A stretch of DNA of 64,000 nucleotides from Verpa conica (lineage: Eukaryota; Ascomycota; Pezizomycetes; Pezizales; Morchellaceae), in NCBI GenBank assembly GCA_033030425.1, contig JAUFSD010000016.1, positions 62,001 through 126,000 of the forward strand. The letters are read 5' to 3'. How positions within the stretch are numbered: position 1 is the first letter of the stretch; every line of letters begins with the position of its first letter. This document shows positions 10,207-19,886 of this stretch, piece after piece. Position numbers and translations under genes: made by a program. Below the pieces are notes generated by a model, which saw only the letters and a program-made list of their open reading frames with translations, was not told the origin of the DNA and did no database searches.

Positions 10207-12300
10207 GAGTGTAGGAAGCAAGGAATGATAGACCCTTATGTGTTTTTTGTAAGTTTAAATTGTAGTTTCTTTAGAGAATAGTAAAAAAACGTAGCCTTGC
10301 CAAGTCGTCCGTATCTTGAGACTGATTGTTTCACAATGATGTCTTAGAGAGTATGAAGTAAGTTTAGTCGTGAAACATTGTTCAGTTCGCACTTGGGGTT
10401 GACCTTGGCACTATCAAGATGCTAGGCTATGTAGGCAGTGGCCCGTGCACTGTATAACTCTGATAAACAAATCCAACACCAATGTTACAGCTGACCATTG
10501 CACATCCTCCGTATTGGGATACACGCCGACCATCTAGAACATCTTTTTTTGTTGATTGGAGAATACCGGTAAGTAGGCTGCCCCAAAAGCCCATGTAGCA
10601 CAAGAAGGCACCAAGTACCATCAATTATCCCCTTTCTCCCTACTTATCTTCTTCCTCAGACATCATTCTTGATCATGTGCATACGAGTATTCCAACTATA
10701 TTTTTTATTTATAACTCGTCTCTAGGTTTGTTTCTCCAGTTAATTATTCTTCATAGCGGCCCTTAAGCCTAATTTCTCAGTTTCCCCGGATCTACATGTT
10801 GACAGTTAAGACATATACATGACCGATAGCCTCGCCTTAAGTCGCTATAGAGCCCAGTAATATCTTTGAAAGTACCAGGTGATCAATTCTATACTGTAAT
10901 ACTATAGCAACTATAAAATAAAGGCTGATATCAAAACACGGCCTGTTATATGCTAATCCAGATTCCAACAAATGGTTTAGGCACGTCTTATTAAACCTTG
11001 AAAATTGGAAAGGTCTTACGCAACGACTTTGACGATTAGTGAAATTTTTTTTTAACCGCTCGAACGTAATTGTATATATTCATTAGTACTTTTAGCCATG
11101 GATAGTCAATAAATTAAAGCTATATGTATATGCCCCAACGTACTGATACCATGATTCAGGCTCGGCTCAGAATGCTGTAGTGGTCCCTGTACATACATGA
11201 AACAGGGTCTGCCTCAGGGCCAAAGAAACATAGATAGAGAAAAAACGAGGCTATGATAAGCGGGGTAGTAGCCTTAGACAGCAGCACTAGATACCTCTAG
11301 TTACACTTCCGGTAAACCAACAGATAAAGTACCCTGTCCGTTAGATAAATAAACACTAAACTTGTAGGTGGGCTAGGTATACGCTTCTAGAAAAAAGACT
11401 CCAGAGCCTTCAGATTATATAGAGGTTTTAGCAATACAATAGGGGCACTTTTGAGAGCCGTTTGACATAAACCTCTCTAGTATGGAAGCCTATAGAAGCT
11501 AAAAGCATTAAACCCCCTAGCTGCACCCAGAAACTGACCTTAAACTCATATTGGTCAGTTTTTGTGCTACTATAGCTATGGTACTCACAAGGTTATTGGA
11601 TTTTCGGCAAATTAAGTATTAGTTTTTGCTGATCTTAAGTTTTATTGATGATATCAGGGTGAGATGCCCATGTCTTACTATTACCTGTACAAAAGCCACC
11701 TTATCTGGGATTTGGTAATTACAGGTACGATCTCCAGAATACGAGTTGGTACGACTCAGAAAGGCCGCATTCATACAAAGACTCAATTAGGGGGTCTATG
11801 TACTGCTTTCAATACCTCGTCATGATGTCATATCTTACCCTAACAGAGCCAATAGAGATAGTGAGGTCTTACATTGTCAGCCATTGATTTCTCGAGTTCT
11901 AGTGACAACCCGATACGAGTACTACTACCAAAGTTGTAACATAGTGCGTGCTTTGAAACTAGACGCTATCAGCTTTCGTCACATGGACTATTGATTTCAA
12001 CTGCTCGTTTAAATTCAGATAGACTATCACACTTCTAAATCCATGTATGGTGCGCACGGCCTTAAACCCGGACCGCGGTTTTAGAAGGGTGGAACGCCAA
12101 GACTTTGCCAAGCCCCCAACGGTGAACCTCTACTTATTATATCAAAATACAAAATATTTTTTATCTTTACCAATAATGCTCCTAAATTCACGCCCATCGA
12201 ACGCCATACTCTCATAGGTATGCTCTTCGTATAAAAACCATCGATAGTGAGATTAATGGTGAATGTCATTTCCCGATTTGTCACTTTTTGGTATAAGTGT
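10207..12300. other. Gene-free AT-rich region
   Basis: No intact gene is recognised. The only structured sequence is the transporter-like fragment at about 10427-10665. The remainder has frequent stops in all frames. Confidence 0.5.
10427..10665 (-). pseudogene. Possible MCT-type transporter N-terminal relic
   Basis: On the minus strand the reading GERG, stop, LMVLGAFLCYMGFWG resembles the start of fungal monocarboxylate-transporter-like MFS proteins (usually a GGxGW motif followed by VVxGAFL). Two in-frame stops lie just upstream, one at the position where Trp is expected. Only one membrane helix is recognisable. Recognition is from memory of the family and is tentative. Confidence 0.3.
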
Positions 12301-12322
12301 ATGTGAATTTATAGTAATAGTA

Positions 12323-12706
12323 CTATCTAAGAACAACTCTCCTATGGCTTTTATAAGCTCGTGTCCTAAAGTCTTCTGTACCATATGGAATTCCATCTCG
12401 ATAGGTATCCATAATTCTTAATGACTTTGCCCACCACTTTGGTATTAAATCTGATGCCCAATTAAGTGCTTCAGGTACATTTTCCCTAAGAGATTTAATA
12501 TTATAAGCACAATGATTTCTAATATAAAGCTTTACTCTCCCCCAATAGTACTCTATCCAATTAAGTTCACAATGAAACCTAGGGTAAAATAATATCATAT
12601 GCCCTTTAGCTTCAATTACCTCTTGCACTCTACCTTTTTGTGCTATAAAATCAGGCTGTTGTGACATTAAATAGCGAGCACAACAACTATTAGTTGTAGT
12701 AGAGTG
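12323..12706 (-). pseudogene. DDE transposase C-terminal fragment
   Basis: The open minus-strand frame carries ARYLMSQQPDF, GHMILFYPRFHCELNWIEYYWG, LIPKWW and YKSHRRV. This is the C-terminal part of a DDE superfamily transposase common in fungal DNA transposons; the Glu of NWIEYYWG is the third catalytic acid. No N-terminal two-thirds is present: upstream of about 12706 the sequence changes character. Terminal repeats were not found, so it is a truncated relic. Confidence 0.7.
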
Positions 12707-13270
12707 TTGTCTTTGTTCTTTAGGAAGGCTTAGGCGTGTGGCGGGGCGGTTGGGATGGTACGGTGAAGCCTAGGCAACGGAACGGTGACAGCGACTGAGA
12801 CGGCGACAATGAACGGTGTTACTACAAAAGATATTACAAGTGAAAAACTCTGTAATATTTCTTTACCAAACAATATAAACAAGACGTTGCGTGCCTAAGA
12901 AAATCCTCGGGGCGAGGCCCCCCCTTATATGCTTCCCCTATTTTTCCCTTCTTCTCTGCTTCCAAAATAACCTTAACGCCAAAGAAAACTTTTCCACTCT
13001 AAACTAATTTTCCCCCACTGTTTCTGTTGGATATGTCATATCCAACAGAAAGGTATTTTTCCCATACAAACCGCATACAAAGTGTACAAAGAGCTCCTGG
13101 GGTCATACGATAACGTTACGTAAATTCCAAAACTACCACGAGGGGCCGTCGGCCCGGAGAACCTTATTGCCAGAGACACAAACCCCCATCAACCTCGCGT
13201 GCGTGGATACGAGCCTTCCCGCGCCCATTATTCCCTTTCCGTTAAATCGCTCACAATGCGCGCATTCAAT
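12707..13270. other. Intergenic region with palindrome
   Basis: No gene is seen. It contains the perfect 31-bp palindrome at 13021-13051 and merges at the right into the interrupted host retroelement. Confidence 0.5.
13021..13051. repeat. Perfect inverted repeat, 15-bp arms
   Basis: The arm tttctgttggatatg is followed by a single t and then its exact reverse complement. The tgttgg/ccaaca ends resemble LTR termini, so it may be two abutting element ends or a small cruciform site. Confidence 0.9.
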
Positions 13271-13274
13271 CGAC

Positions 13275-13440
13275 TCAATCGCCTAGTGGGGGCGAGGTCG
13301 AAGGTGACTCTCTTGCTGGGGTGTGGTCCGATTTTGGTCTTGTTCTGTGCGACGGTGGCGTTGGTATCCTCGGAGCTGCCCGCGACAAGTCATTGTTGTA
13401 TCTATTCTTCAGAGCCGTTGTGAGGGATTCCCAGGTTTCA
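13275..13440 (-). pseudogene. Host retroelement gag, downstream piece
   Basis: The minus-strand frame reads ETWESLTTALKNRYNND, the usual retrotransposon gag segment that follows the AAEWV motif. It continues in frame from the piece at 20246-20868 if the inserted chromovirus and one tttca copy are removed. It runs to a stop at 13275-13277, sooner than expected for gag, so the host element was probably already degenerate or truncated. Confidence 0.75.
13436..13440. repeat. Target-site duplication, left
   Basis: tttca immediately precedes the left LTR and is repeated at 20246-20250 immediately after the right LTR. Confidence 0.93.
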
Positions 13441-13799
13441 TGTAAGAACCGATCACCTATTGGGGAACAGCAGGCGATAATCACGAGGCAGGGCTAGTAT
13501 CGAGAGACTAGGAACTCAAGGACAAGGTAGGTATGGTAACAATATAAGTTGTTGCGTGAAGAACTAACTAACTGACATAGATGCGTCCCTTTTATACCCT
13601 TTCTGGAGGGACGCTGAGATCAACAATGAGACAATATGAGACTGAAGGAGCGACCTCCTTCTACATGAAACTACAGACGTCTCGTCCTGCGAGGCGTTCT
13701 TCTTACATGACCAATGATAACAGGAATCCTACGAGATATGAAACGATACATGAAACAAGGAGATAGACAAGGCAGACTAGGAAATGGGTGTTCTTGACA
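13441..13799 (-). repeat. LTR (3' LTR of the minus-strand element)
   Basis: 359 bp, starting tgtaagaacc and ending ttcttgaca in plus orientation. It differs from the LTR at 19887-20245 at three sites (c/t in ggtaa[c/t]aat, t/g in gaca[t/g]agatg, g/a in caatga[g/a]aca). A purine-rich tract (AAAGAGGGA on the minus strand, about 13806-13817) lies just inside and may be the polypurine tract. Confidence 0.95.
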
Positions 13800-13841
13800 G
13801 TAGGTCCCTCTTTAAGGGCGAAGTTCCTACGAGACCGGAGT

Positions 13842-15005
13842 CTAATTCTGTTGCCTGAGACGGCGTTGGGTGTTGCGGCGGTGGCGAGCTCCTTTAGAGA
13901 GTTTGCGCTGGGGCTTGGGGAAGTAGTTGGCTCCTTCTTTCGCACTATAGTGTACGAGGCACTCGTCATCATAACAGGCAGTGAAGTGCATGCAGGCATG
14001 CTCGTGGTTGGCAGACTTCTTAACTGCGTCCGGAGTAGTATTTTCCTTGGGCTGTTCGAAAGTAACCCGGGGTTTGATGTTTCCCCAGGAATCGAAAGAG
14101 TTGGCGGTGGAGGGAGCAGACTCAGCTACTGGCGGAGCGTAGGCAAGGGGGACAAGTTCTGCTCTTTCCCCGTGAGCCTTGAACATGGGAGAGAAGGGGG
14201 GTTCTTCTTTGGTGCGAGGGGTGATGTGTCCTTCCTGGACAGCTTGGTTGGTGAGTCGGGTGATGAGGTCCAGCCTCTCTTTCTGCAATTCTTCTTTCTC
14301 GGTTTGTAGACGCTTCTCATACTGGGCGTTGAGAACTGCGGTTCCCGAGATGATAGTGGAGACGTTTTTCGTAATGTTGCCAACCTCTTGGACCATTTCA
14401 ATGAGGCCAGGAGGGGGGGATACTGGTGCTGGGGGAGTGGGCGAAACGACATAGGGAGACGGGTGTTCGTCTTCGCATTCACAACTATGTCTTGAGCTTA
14501 CGCTCATGGGGCTGGTGGGTTGGTGGTCGGGAATAGTGGAGGCGGGGGACGAGGCAGTAATGGGGTGTCTTTCCTGGCAATCCTCGCAATACGGTTCTTC
14601 GAGGATCGGGATCGTTGGTTGGGTATTGGCAGCAGTGATTGCTACCTCGAGTTTGCTGTAGTCGAGGGTTCCGTCCTCCTTGATGAGTGGGGAGAGCGGT
14701 GTTTCGGCAGGGACGTTGATTCTAGCTTTGATAAGGGTTATTTGTTGCCCCAGGGCCGCGCCTGTGGTGGCCAGTACGTTGGCATGGTAGGTGTTCATTT
14801 CCATGGTAGCTTCGAGTAACCGGCACTCGAAGATACGGAGGGCTTGAGGGAAGGCTTTGAGGGATTGGGCGGCTACTTCGTAGTCGCGTTTGGCTAGTTC
14901 TAGTTTGGTACGGAGCAGGGTGATGTGGGCATGGGTGCTTAGGCTAATGGAGGTGCCGTTGACGGTAACCTTGACGGCGGGAACGGGTGCGACGTATAGG
15001 GACAT
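13842..15005 (-). CDS. Chromovirus ORF3, unknown function
   Basis: The frame starts at the ATG at 15005 (MSLYVAPVPAV), 62 nt before the end of pol, and gives 387 aa. The open frame extends further upstream inside pol, but this is the first ATG that clears the chromodomain. Residues 20-90 look helical; the middle is Pro/Ser-rich and includes HSCECEDEH. A coiled-coil-like segment (YEKRLQTEKEELQKERLDL) follows, and the C terminus has a Cys/His cluster (HACMHFTACYDDECLVH) and a basic tail. It occupies the env position, but no signal peptide or membrane helix is seen, so an envelope is unlikely. The Cys/His cluster and basic tail suggest nucleic-acid or protein binding. Confidence 0.7.
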   Translation of the reverse strand: MSLYVAPVPAVKVTVNGTSISLSTHAHITLLRTKLELAKRDYEVAAQSLKAFPQALRIFECRLLEATMEMNTYHANVLATTGAALGQQITLIKARINVPAETPLSPLIKEDGTLDYSKLEVAITAANTQPTIPILEEPYCEDCQERHPITASSPASTIPDHQPTSPMSVSSRHSCECEDEHPSPYVVSPTPPAPVSPPPGLIEMVQEVGNITKNVSTIISGTAVLNAQYEKRLQTEKEELQKERLDLITRLTNQAVQEGHITPRTKEEPPFSPMFKAHGERAELVPLAYAPPVAESAPSTANSFDSWGNIKPRVTFEQPKENTTPDAVKKSANHEHACMHFTACYDDECLVHYSAKEGANYFPKPQRKLSKGARHRRNTQRRLRQQN

Positions 15006-18000
15006 TTTGGTTTGCGGGGGAGGGTTTGTGTGGGTAGCGGTGGTGGAATTCGTGAACGAGAGATTGGGAGTTTTCGAAATTGGAAGCAGGGTACCACTCT
15101 TGGTCGTGTTCTTTTGAATAGCCTTTCCACTGAGCACGGTAGTAGAGTTGGTTGCGAAGGAGTTTGGAATCGATAACCTGATCGATTTCGAATTCTTCGT
15201 GGGAGTTAACGATAACTGGAGGGGGAGGAGGCTGGATATGACCGGGTATTGGTTCTGAAGGGGCTGTTGGTTCAAGAAGGCTGATGTGGAATGTTGGATG
15301 GACTTTCATTGAGGGAGGAAGGTCCAATTTATAGGCGCGGGTACCTATTCGTTCGAGTACGGAGAATGGTCCTAGACGTTTGAAGTCCAGCTTGCTGGAG
15401 GGTCGTGTGGTGTTGATGTTTCGTCTGAGTAGCCAAACCTTGTCTCCTGGTTTCAGAATAGGGTCGGGTGATCTATGTTTGTTTGACTGTTCTGCTTGTG
15501 ACTCTTGGCTGAAACGGATTTCGTCGCGGAGTGAGTCATGTAGTGTTTGTAACTGTTTTGTGTATGACTCGACCTCAGGGGCTTGTGTGACGGGGGCTTG
15601 TAGGTTTAGATGGTGTTTTGGGTGGTAGCCATAATTGGCAAAAAATGGCGAAACTTTGGTGGTGCTTGAGTTTGTGTTGTTGTAACAAAATTCGGCGGTG
15701 TTTAAAAGTTCCGCCCAATTGTCTTGTTGATAGTTGACATAGGCTCGGAGGTACTGTTCTAAGATGGCGTTGACTCGTTCTGTTTGTCCGTCGGTTTGGG
15801 GGTGGAAGGCCGTGCTCAGGTTACTTTTGATTCCGAGTTCCTTGGTTAATTCTCTCCAGAGATTTGAGGTGAACAGTGAGTCGCGGTCGCTTGTGATGTC
15901 GTCTGGTAATCCATGATGTTTGAAAACGTGTGTCATGAATAGTTTTGCGAACTGTTGGGCTGTAAGGGATGCTTGGCAGGGCACAAAATGTGCCATTTTT
16001 GTAAGGCGGTCTACTACCACCCATAGAGCATCGTGTCCTTGGGACGTTGGCAGTCCCGTGATAAAGTCCATGGACAGTGATCGCCAGGGGCGGTCAGGGG
16101 GTTGTAGGGGTTTGAGTAATCCGAAAGGGGCGTGTCTGACTGGTTTGATGCGGGCGCACGTGTCGCAGTGGTCAACGTATTTTGTGACGAATTTTCTCAT
16201 TCCCGGGAAATAGTAGTCTCGTGTGATTAGTTCGAGGGTTTTTTCGCGACCGGGATGTCCTGCGGTCAGATTGTCGTGGATCTGTTTCACGATTTGGAGA
16301 CGAAGTGGGGTATTGTCAGGGATCCAGATGAGGCCATCGTACGTTAGTAGGTTATCTTGCATGGAGCACAAGCCTAATGCCACGTCTTTTGACCTGGTGA
16401 CACCACTTTTTAAGTTTTGGATTACTTGGCGTGTTAGGGGATCGTTTTGGAGTTGTTTCTGGATTTCTTCTTTGATGGTGTTGTCGGTGGCTGTATTTGT
16501 GATGGTGGCGCTTAGTTGGAACTTGTCAGGTTTCAGGAGTGTTTGTTTGAGATGTAGGTCCCCCTTTTGAGGCAGATCTCCTGATCGCCTGGTTAGAGCG
16601 TCGGGTTTTTGTCCTTGATCGCCGGGTCTGTAGGTGATGACGAAATTGTAACTTCCCAGGGTTTCGGCCCATCGTGCTTGTCTTCTATTTAACTCTTTGG
16701 TTGTCATGAAGTATTCCAGGTTTTTGTGGTCGCTGAGTACTTTGATTTGGTGTTGACTTCCTTCCAGGTACTGTCTCCATTCTCGAAACGCTGAGACTAT
16801 GGCAAGGAGTTCCTTGTCGTGGATTTCATAGTTGATTTGGGCTGCGTTCATTTTCTTTGAATAGTATGCGATGGGGTGGAGGATTCCCTCGTTGTTAGTT
16901 TGGGAGATTACTGCGGCTACCACGTAGTCCGAGGCGTCGGTTTCTACCGTGATTTCTTTTGTCGGGTCGAAATGTTGGAGGATTGGAGCTGTGGTAAAAG
17001 CCTTTTTGAGTATGTTGAATGCTTTTCTTGCTTCCGTATTGAACTCGAATTTGACGTCCTTCTTGAGGAGTTGTGTCAGAGGTTTACAGATGTTGCTATA
17101 CTTACTGATGAAACGTCGATAGAAGTTGGCAAATCCTAAGAAACACTGGACGTCGTGGACTGAGGCTAGGTCGGGCCATTCTGTTATGGCTTGGATTTTT
17201 TTGGGATCCATAAACACACCTTTGGGAGATACTATAAAACCGAGGTATTCTATCTCTTCTTGGTGGAAATGGCATTTCGAAGGTTTGAGGTTGATTCCAG
17301 CATTACGAAGTTTTTTCATAACCTGGCGGACTTGACTGACATGGGACTTCATGTCTTCGGAGTAGATGAGGATGTCATCTAGATAGACGATACAGAAGAC
17401 GTCTAGGAACTCGGACAGGATCTCGTTGATCCATGCTTGGAACGTGGCAGGAGCATTGGTGAGTCCAAAAGGCATAACAGTGTATTCGTAAAGACCGTAG
17501 CGTGTTCGAAAAGCTGTTTTCCATTCGTCCCCTTCTGCTATTCGGATATGGTGGTATCCTTCTCGGATGTCTAATGACGTATAGACCTTGGCTGACTTTA
17601 GACGGTCTAAAGCTTCGTTGATTAGTGGCAGGGGGTACCGGTCCTTAACGGTGACGGCGTTAAGTCCGCGGTAGTCGACACACAGCCGCATGGATCCATC
17701 TTTTTTCTTAACAAATAGAATGGGTGCTCCGGCTGAGGAAGATGAGGATCTAATCCATCCCCTCTTCAGGTAGGTTTCCAGGTATTCGCGTAGAGTTTTC
17801 AACTCTGCTTCTGACAATGAGTACAGTTGTTTAAATGGCGGAGTGGTTCCTGGCATGAGATTGATCTTATGATCTGCTTGACGACGAGGAGGCGGGTCGG
17901 TAGGTTCGCGCTCGTGGAATATATCGAGGAAGTCGTGGTATTCGACGGGTAGAAGATTTTTTGCTTCTGGGGATTTGGCTGGGGGTTGAGTATCCTTTCT

Positions 18001-18819
18001 CATGTATTCGTATTTGTCCGAAGCACAAAGTTCTAATGCATGATTGATTTCTCGGATGGTGAGGAGGCAGGGTTCGCCTTGTTTTGCAGATCGTTTAAAC
18101 GCAGCTGCTCCTACTAGGCTTATGTCTGCTGTCTTGAGGTGTTGGATAATTGCAGGCTTCTCAGGGAGGGCTTGGACGACACTTGGTACGTTAAGGCACT
18201 CTTCCTGACACGTTTTGGACGTGAAGTTGACTTGGTGTTCTTTCCACATAATTTCCGGGTTATGTTTTTTGAACCAGGGGATTCCTAGGATTACTGGGTA
18301 GTGTCCTAGCTTGGTGACTTGGAGGGTTTCCGTTTCTTGGTGGTTTCCTATTTTTATAGGCAGTTTGACTTGGTGAGTGATGGTGCCGTTTTGGGAGGTT
18401 GATCCATCGATAAGGGTAAGTGGTTGTGCCACTTTCTTGGCTTGGACTGGGAATTGCTTTTGATTGGCGAAACTGCGGTCAATGAAGTTTCCAGTTGCTC
18501 CGCTATCTAGCATGGCAAAGGTTTCAATGACTTGGTTTTCGAGGCTGATTTGTACCGGGAGGATGAGGTGGTCGTCTAGGGCGTGTTTTGGAGGGATGTC
18601 AGAGGAACAGGACAGTCCAGCTGTACTGAATGACGTATGGTTTTCGGGGAGGTCTTGAAGTGGGGCGAAGCGTGATGGTTCGGCAACTCTAGGAGGCTCT
18701 TTTGCCAGGGGTAGGTTGCGCTTTACTCCTGGTCTTCCTCGTTTCCCGATTCTTCGAGATTTTGTGAGGAGGTGCCGGCTAGCCTTCTGGGTTTTGGTTT
18801 CCATGTTTTCTCTGGGCAC
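14944..18819 (-). CDS. Chromovirus Pol polyprotein
   Basis: The frame is 1291 codons long. Domains in order: aspartic protease (MLDSGATG, about residue 104), reverse transcriptase (about 340-510, catalytic YLDD near 480), RNase H (VETDASDY), integrase with HHCC zinc domain (H...H...CDTC) and DDE core (MDFITGLP, SDRDSLFTS, and E in DGQTERVNA), and a C-terminal chromodomain (YYRAQWKGYS...EWYPASNF). The annotated first codon is not ATG. The frame overlaps gag by about 97 nt, so a net -1 ribosomal shift from gag is the likely mode of expression. No stops interrupt it. Confidence 0.95.
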   Translation of the reverse strand: MPRENMETKTQKASRHLLTKSRRIGKRGRPGVKRNLPLAKEPPRVAEPSRFAPLQDLPENHTSFSTAGLSCSSDIPPKHALDDHLILPVQISLENQVIETFAMLDSGATGNFIDRSFANQKQFPVQAKKVAQPLTLIDGSTSQNGTITHQVKLPIKIGNHQETETLQVTKLGHYPVILGIPWFKKHNPEIMWKEHQVNFTSKTCQEECLNVPSVVQALPEKPAIIQHLKTADISLVGAAAFKRSAKQGEPCLLTIREINHALELCASDKYEYMRKDTQPPAKSPEAKNLLPVEYHDFLDIFHEREPTDPPPRRQADHKINLMPGTTPPFKQLYSLSEAELKTLREYLETYLKRGWIRSSSSSAGAPILFVKKKDGSMRLCVDYRGLNAVTVKDRYPLPLINEALDRLKSAKVYTSLDIREGYHHIRIAEGDEWKTAFRTRYGLYEYTVMPFGLTNAPATFQAWINEILSEFLDVFCIVYLDDILIYSEDMKSHVSQVRQVMKKLRNAGINLKPSKCHFHQEEIEYLGFIVSPKGVFMDPKKIQAITEWPDLASVHDVQCFLGFANFYRRFISKYSNICKPLTQLLKKDVKFEFNTEARKAFNILKKAFTTAPILQHFDPTKEITVETDASDYVVAAVISQTNNEGILHPIAYYSKKMNAAQINYEIHDKELLAIVSAFREWRQYLEGSQHQIKVLSDHKNLEYFMTTKELNRRQARWAETLGSYNFVITYRPGDQGQKPDALTRRSGDLPQKGDLHLKQTLLKPDKFQLSATITNTATDNTIKEEIQKQLQNDPLTRQVIQNLKSGVTRSKDVALGLCSMQDNLLTYDGLIWIPDNTPLRLQIVKQIHDNLTAGHPGREKTLELITRDYYFPGMRKFVTKYVDHCDTCARIKPVRHAPFGLLKPLQPPDRPWRSLSMDFITGLPTSQGHDALWVVVDRLTKMAHFVPCQASLTAQQFAKLFMTHVFKHHGLPDDITSDRDSLFTSNLWRELTKELGIKSNLSTAFHPQTDGQTERVNAILEQYLRAYVNYQQDNWAELLNTAEFCYNNTNSSTTKVSPFFANYGYHPKHHLNLQAPVTQAPEVESYTKQLQTLHDSLRDEIRFSQESQAEQSNKHRSPDPILKPGDKVWLLRRNINTTRPSSKLDFKRLGPFSVLERIGTRAYKLDLPPSMKVHPTFHISLLEPTAPSEPIPGHIQPPPPPVIVNSHEEFEIDQVIDSKLLRNQLYYRAQWKGYSKEHDQEWYPASNFENSQSLVHEFHHRYPHKPSPANQNVPIRRTRSRRQGYRQRHLH

Positions 18820-19700
18820 CTATCTGCCATGTGGTTGGGTTTTCCACAGTACATGCAGAGGTTGTTTTCGAACCGTCTCTTTTTTTCCTTGTCGGTAAGT
18901 GGAAGGAATTTCTTTTTTCTAGAGGCGTCTAGGTCCATAGGGTCTCCTGGAGGTAATTCCGTGGTGGTGGTTGGAGGCGGACTTGGATTGGGTGCGAACG
19001 TTCCATTGGTGTGTCTGGGAACGTAGGGCTGAGTATAGGCCTTCGTAGTGGGTGCTTTGGGTGCGTGACTGTCCCACTTGGTGGTACGGACTTTGCTGGC
19101 TATTATTTCGTTGTCTAGGTTGATGCACAGTAGTGCGAATTCCCTTAGTGTTGCTGGTTTATTGATAATGGCGGTTAGCTTAGCCCTTATGTTCCGGGCT
19201 AGTCCATCATAGAACTCGTCTTTCAACGCTTCCTCGTTCCATCCTAGTAAATCCATGTCGGTTTGGAATTTAGTCCAATATTCGTTTACTGTTCCGGTCT
19301 GGCACAGGTTTCTTATTCGTTGTTTGGCGGCTTCTTTCGTGTCTGCTTCGCCGAAGGCTTTTTTGAGGGCGTCCTTAAATGTTTCCCAGGTGGTGTATGT
19401 TTTGTTTTCGAGGACTGAAAACATCCAGGACCCTGCTTGATCCTTCATTTTATTGCTGGCGTATATGAGTTTTTGCATATCCGTGGCGTCTGCATATTCT
19501 GTGAACTTATTTTCGCACTGTCGTAGCCATGTGCGGATTTTCGTGGGTTCGCCTTTGAACTCATCGGCGTCTGGTATTTTCATTGTTCGTGGCTTGTTGT
19601 TTTTTGTTGCTGCTACTTGTTCGAGTAGTTGGACTAGAGCATCATTGCTCATTTGGACTGGGTTGCTACCGCCTGCGGTAGTTTCTGCTGATGAAGACAT
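18723..19700 (-). CDS. Chromovirus Gag
   Basis: The ORF has 325 codons, starting at an ATG 186 nt inside the 5' LTR. Residues about 40-190 are the helical capsid-like region (WLRQCENKF, AGSWMFSVLE, LGWNEEALKDEFYDGL). A zinc knuckle CMYCGKPNHMADRC (C-x2-C-x4-H-x4-C) lies near residue 285. It builds the virus-like particle and packages RNA in the cytoplasm. Its 3' end overlaps pol. Confidence 0.93.
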   Translation of the reverse strand: MSSSAETTAGGSNPVQMSNDALVQLLEQVAATKNNKPRTMKIPDADEFKGEPTKIRTWLRQCENKFTEYADATDMQKLIYASNKMKDQAGSWMFSVLENKTYTTWETFKDALKKAFGEADTKEAAKQRIRNLCQTGTVNEYWTKFQTDMDLLGWNEEALKDEFYDGLARNIRAKLTAIINKPATLREFALLCINLDNEIIASKVRTTKWDSHAPKAPTTKAYTQPYVPRHTNGTFAPNPSPPPTTTTELPPGDPMDLDASRKKKFLPLTDKEKKRRFENNLCMYCGKPNHMADRCPEKTWKPKPRRLAGTSSQNLEESGNEEDQE

Positions 19701-19886
19701 TCTGTTGTCGGATTGGAACGGGGTTTCTGGAGTTATTGGTCTGGATTGGGGGTCTGGGGTAATGGGGCTGGTTGCCCTTTCTGGTACTTCCTGTAATAAG
19801 GGTCCGAAAAGGTTATCTAGATTAAATGATACGTTTTGATCCAGATTGAAGATTATCGGGTGCTGCGTGGGGTAGACGCAACAAAG

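Noticed and set aside
13788..14309. Plus-strand ORF of 173 codons
   Set aside because: It lies antisense to chromovirus ORF3 and the LTR border and has no motif.
13842..15005. Chromovirus ORF3 as an envelope gene
   Set aside because: Position fits, but there is no signal peptide, transmembrane helix or glycosylation-rich ectodomain.
14520..19839. Many plus-strand ORFs of 60-130 codons
   Set aside because: All are shadows antisense to gag, pol or ORF3.
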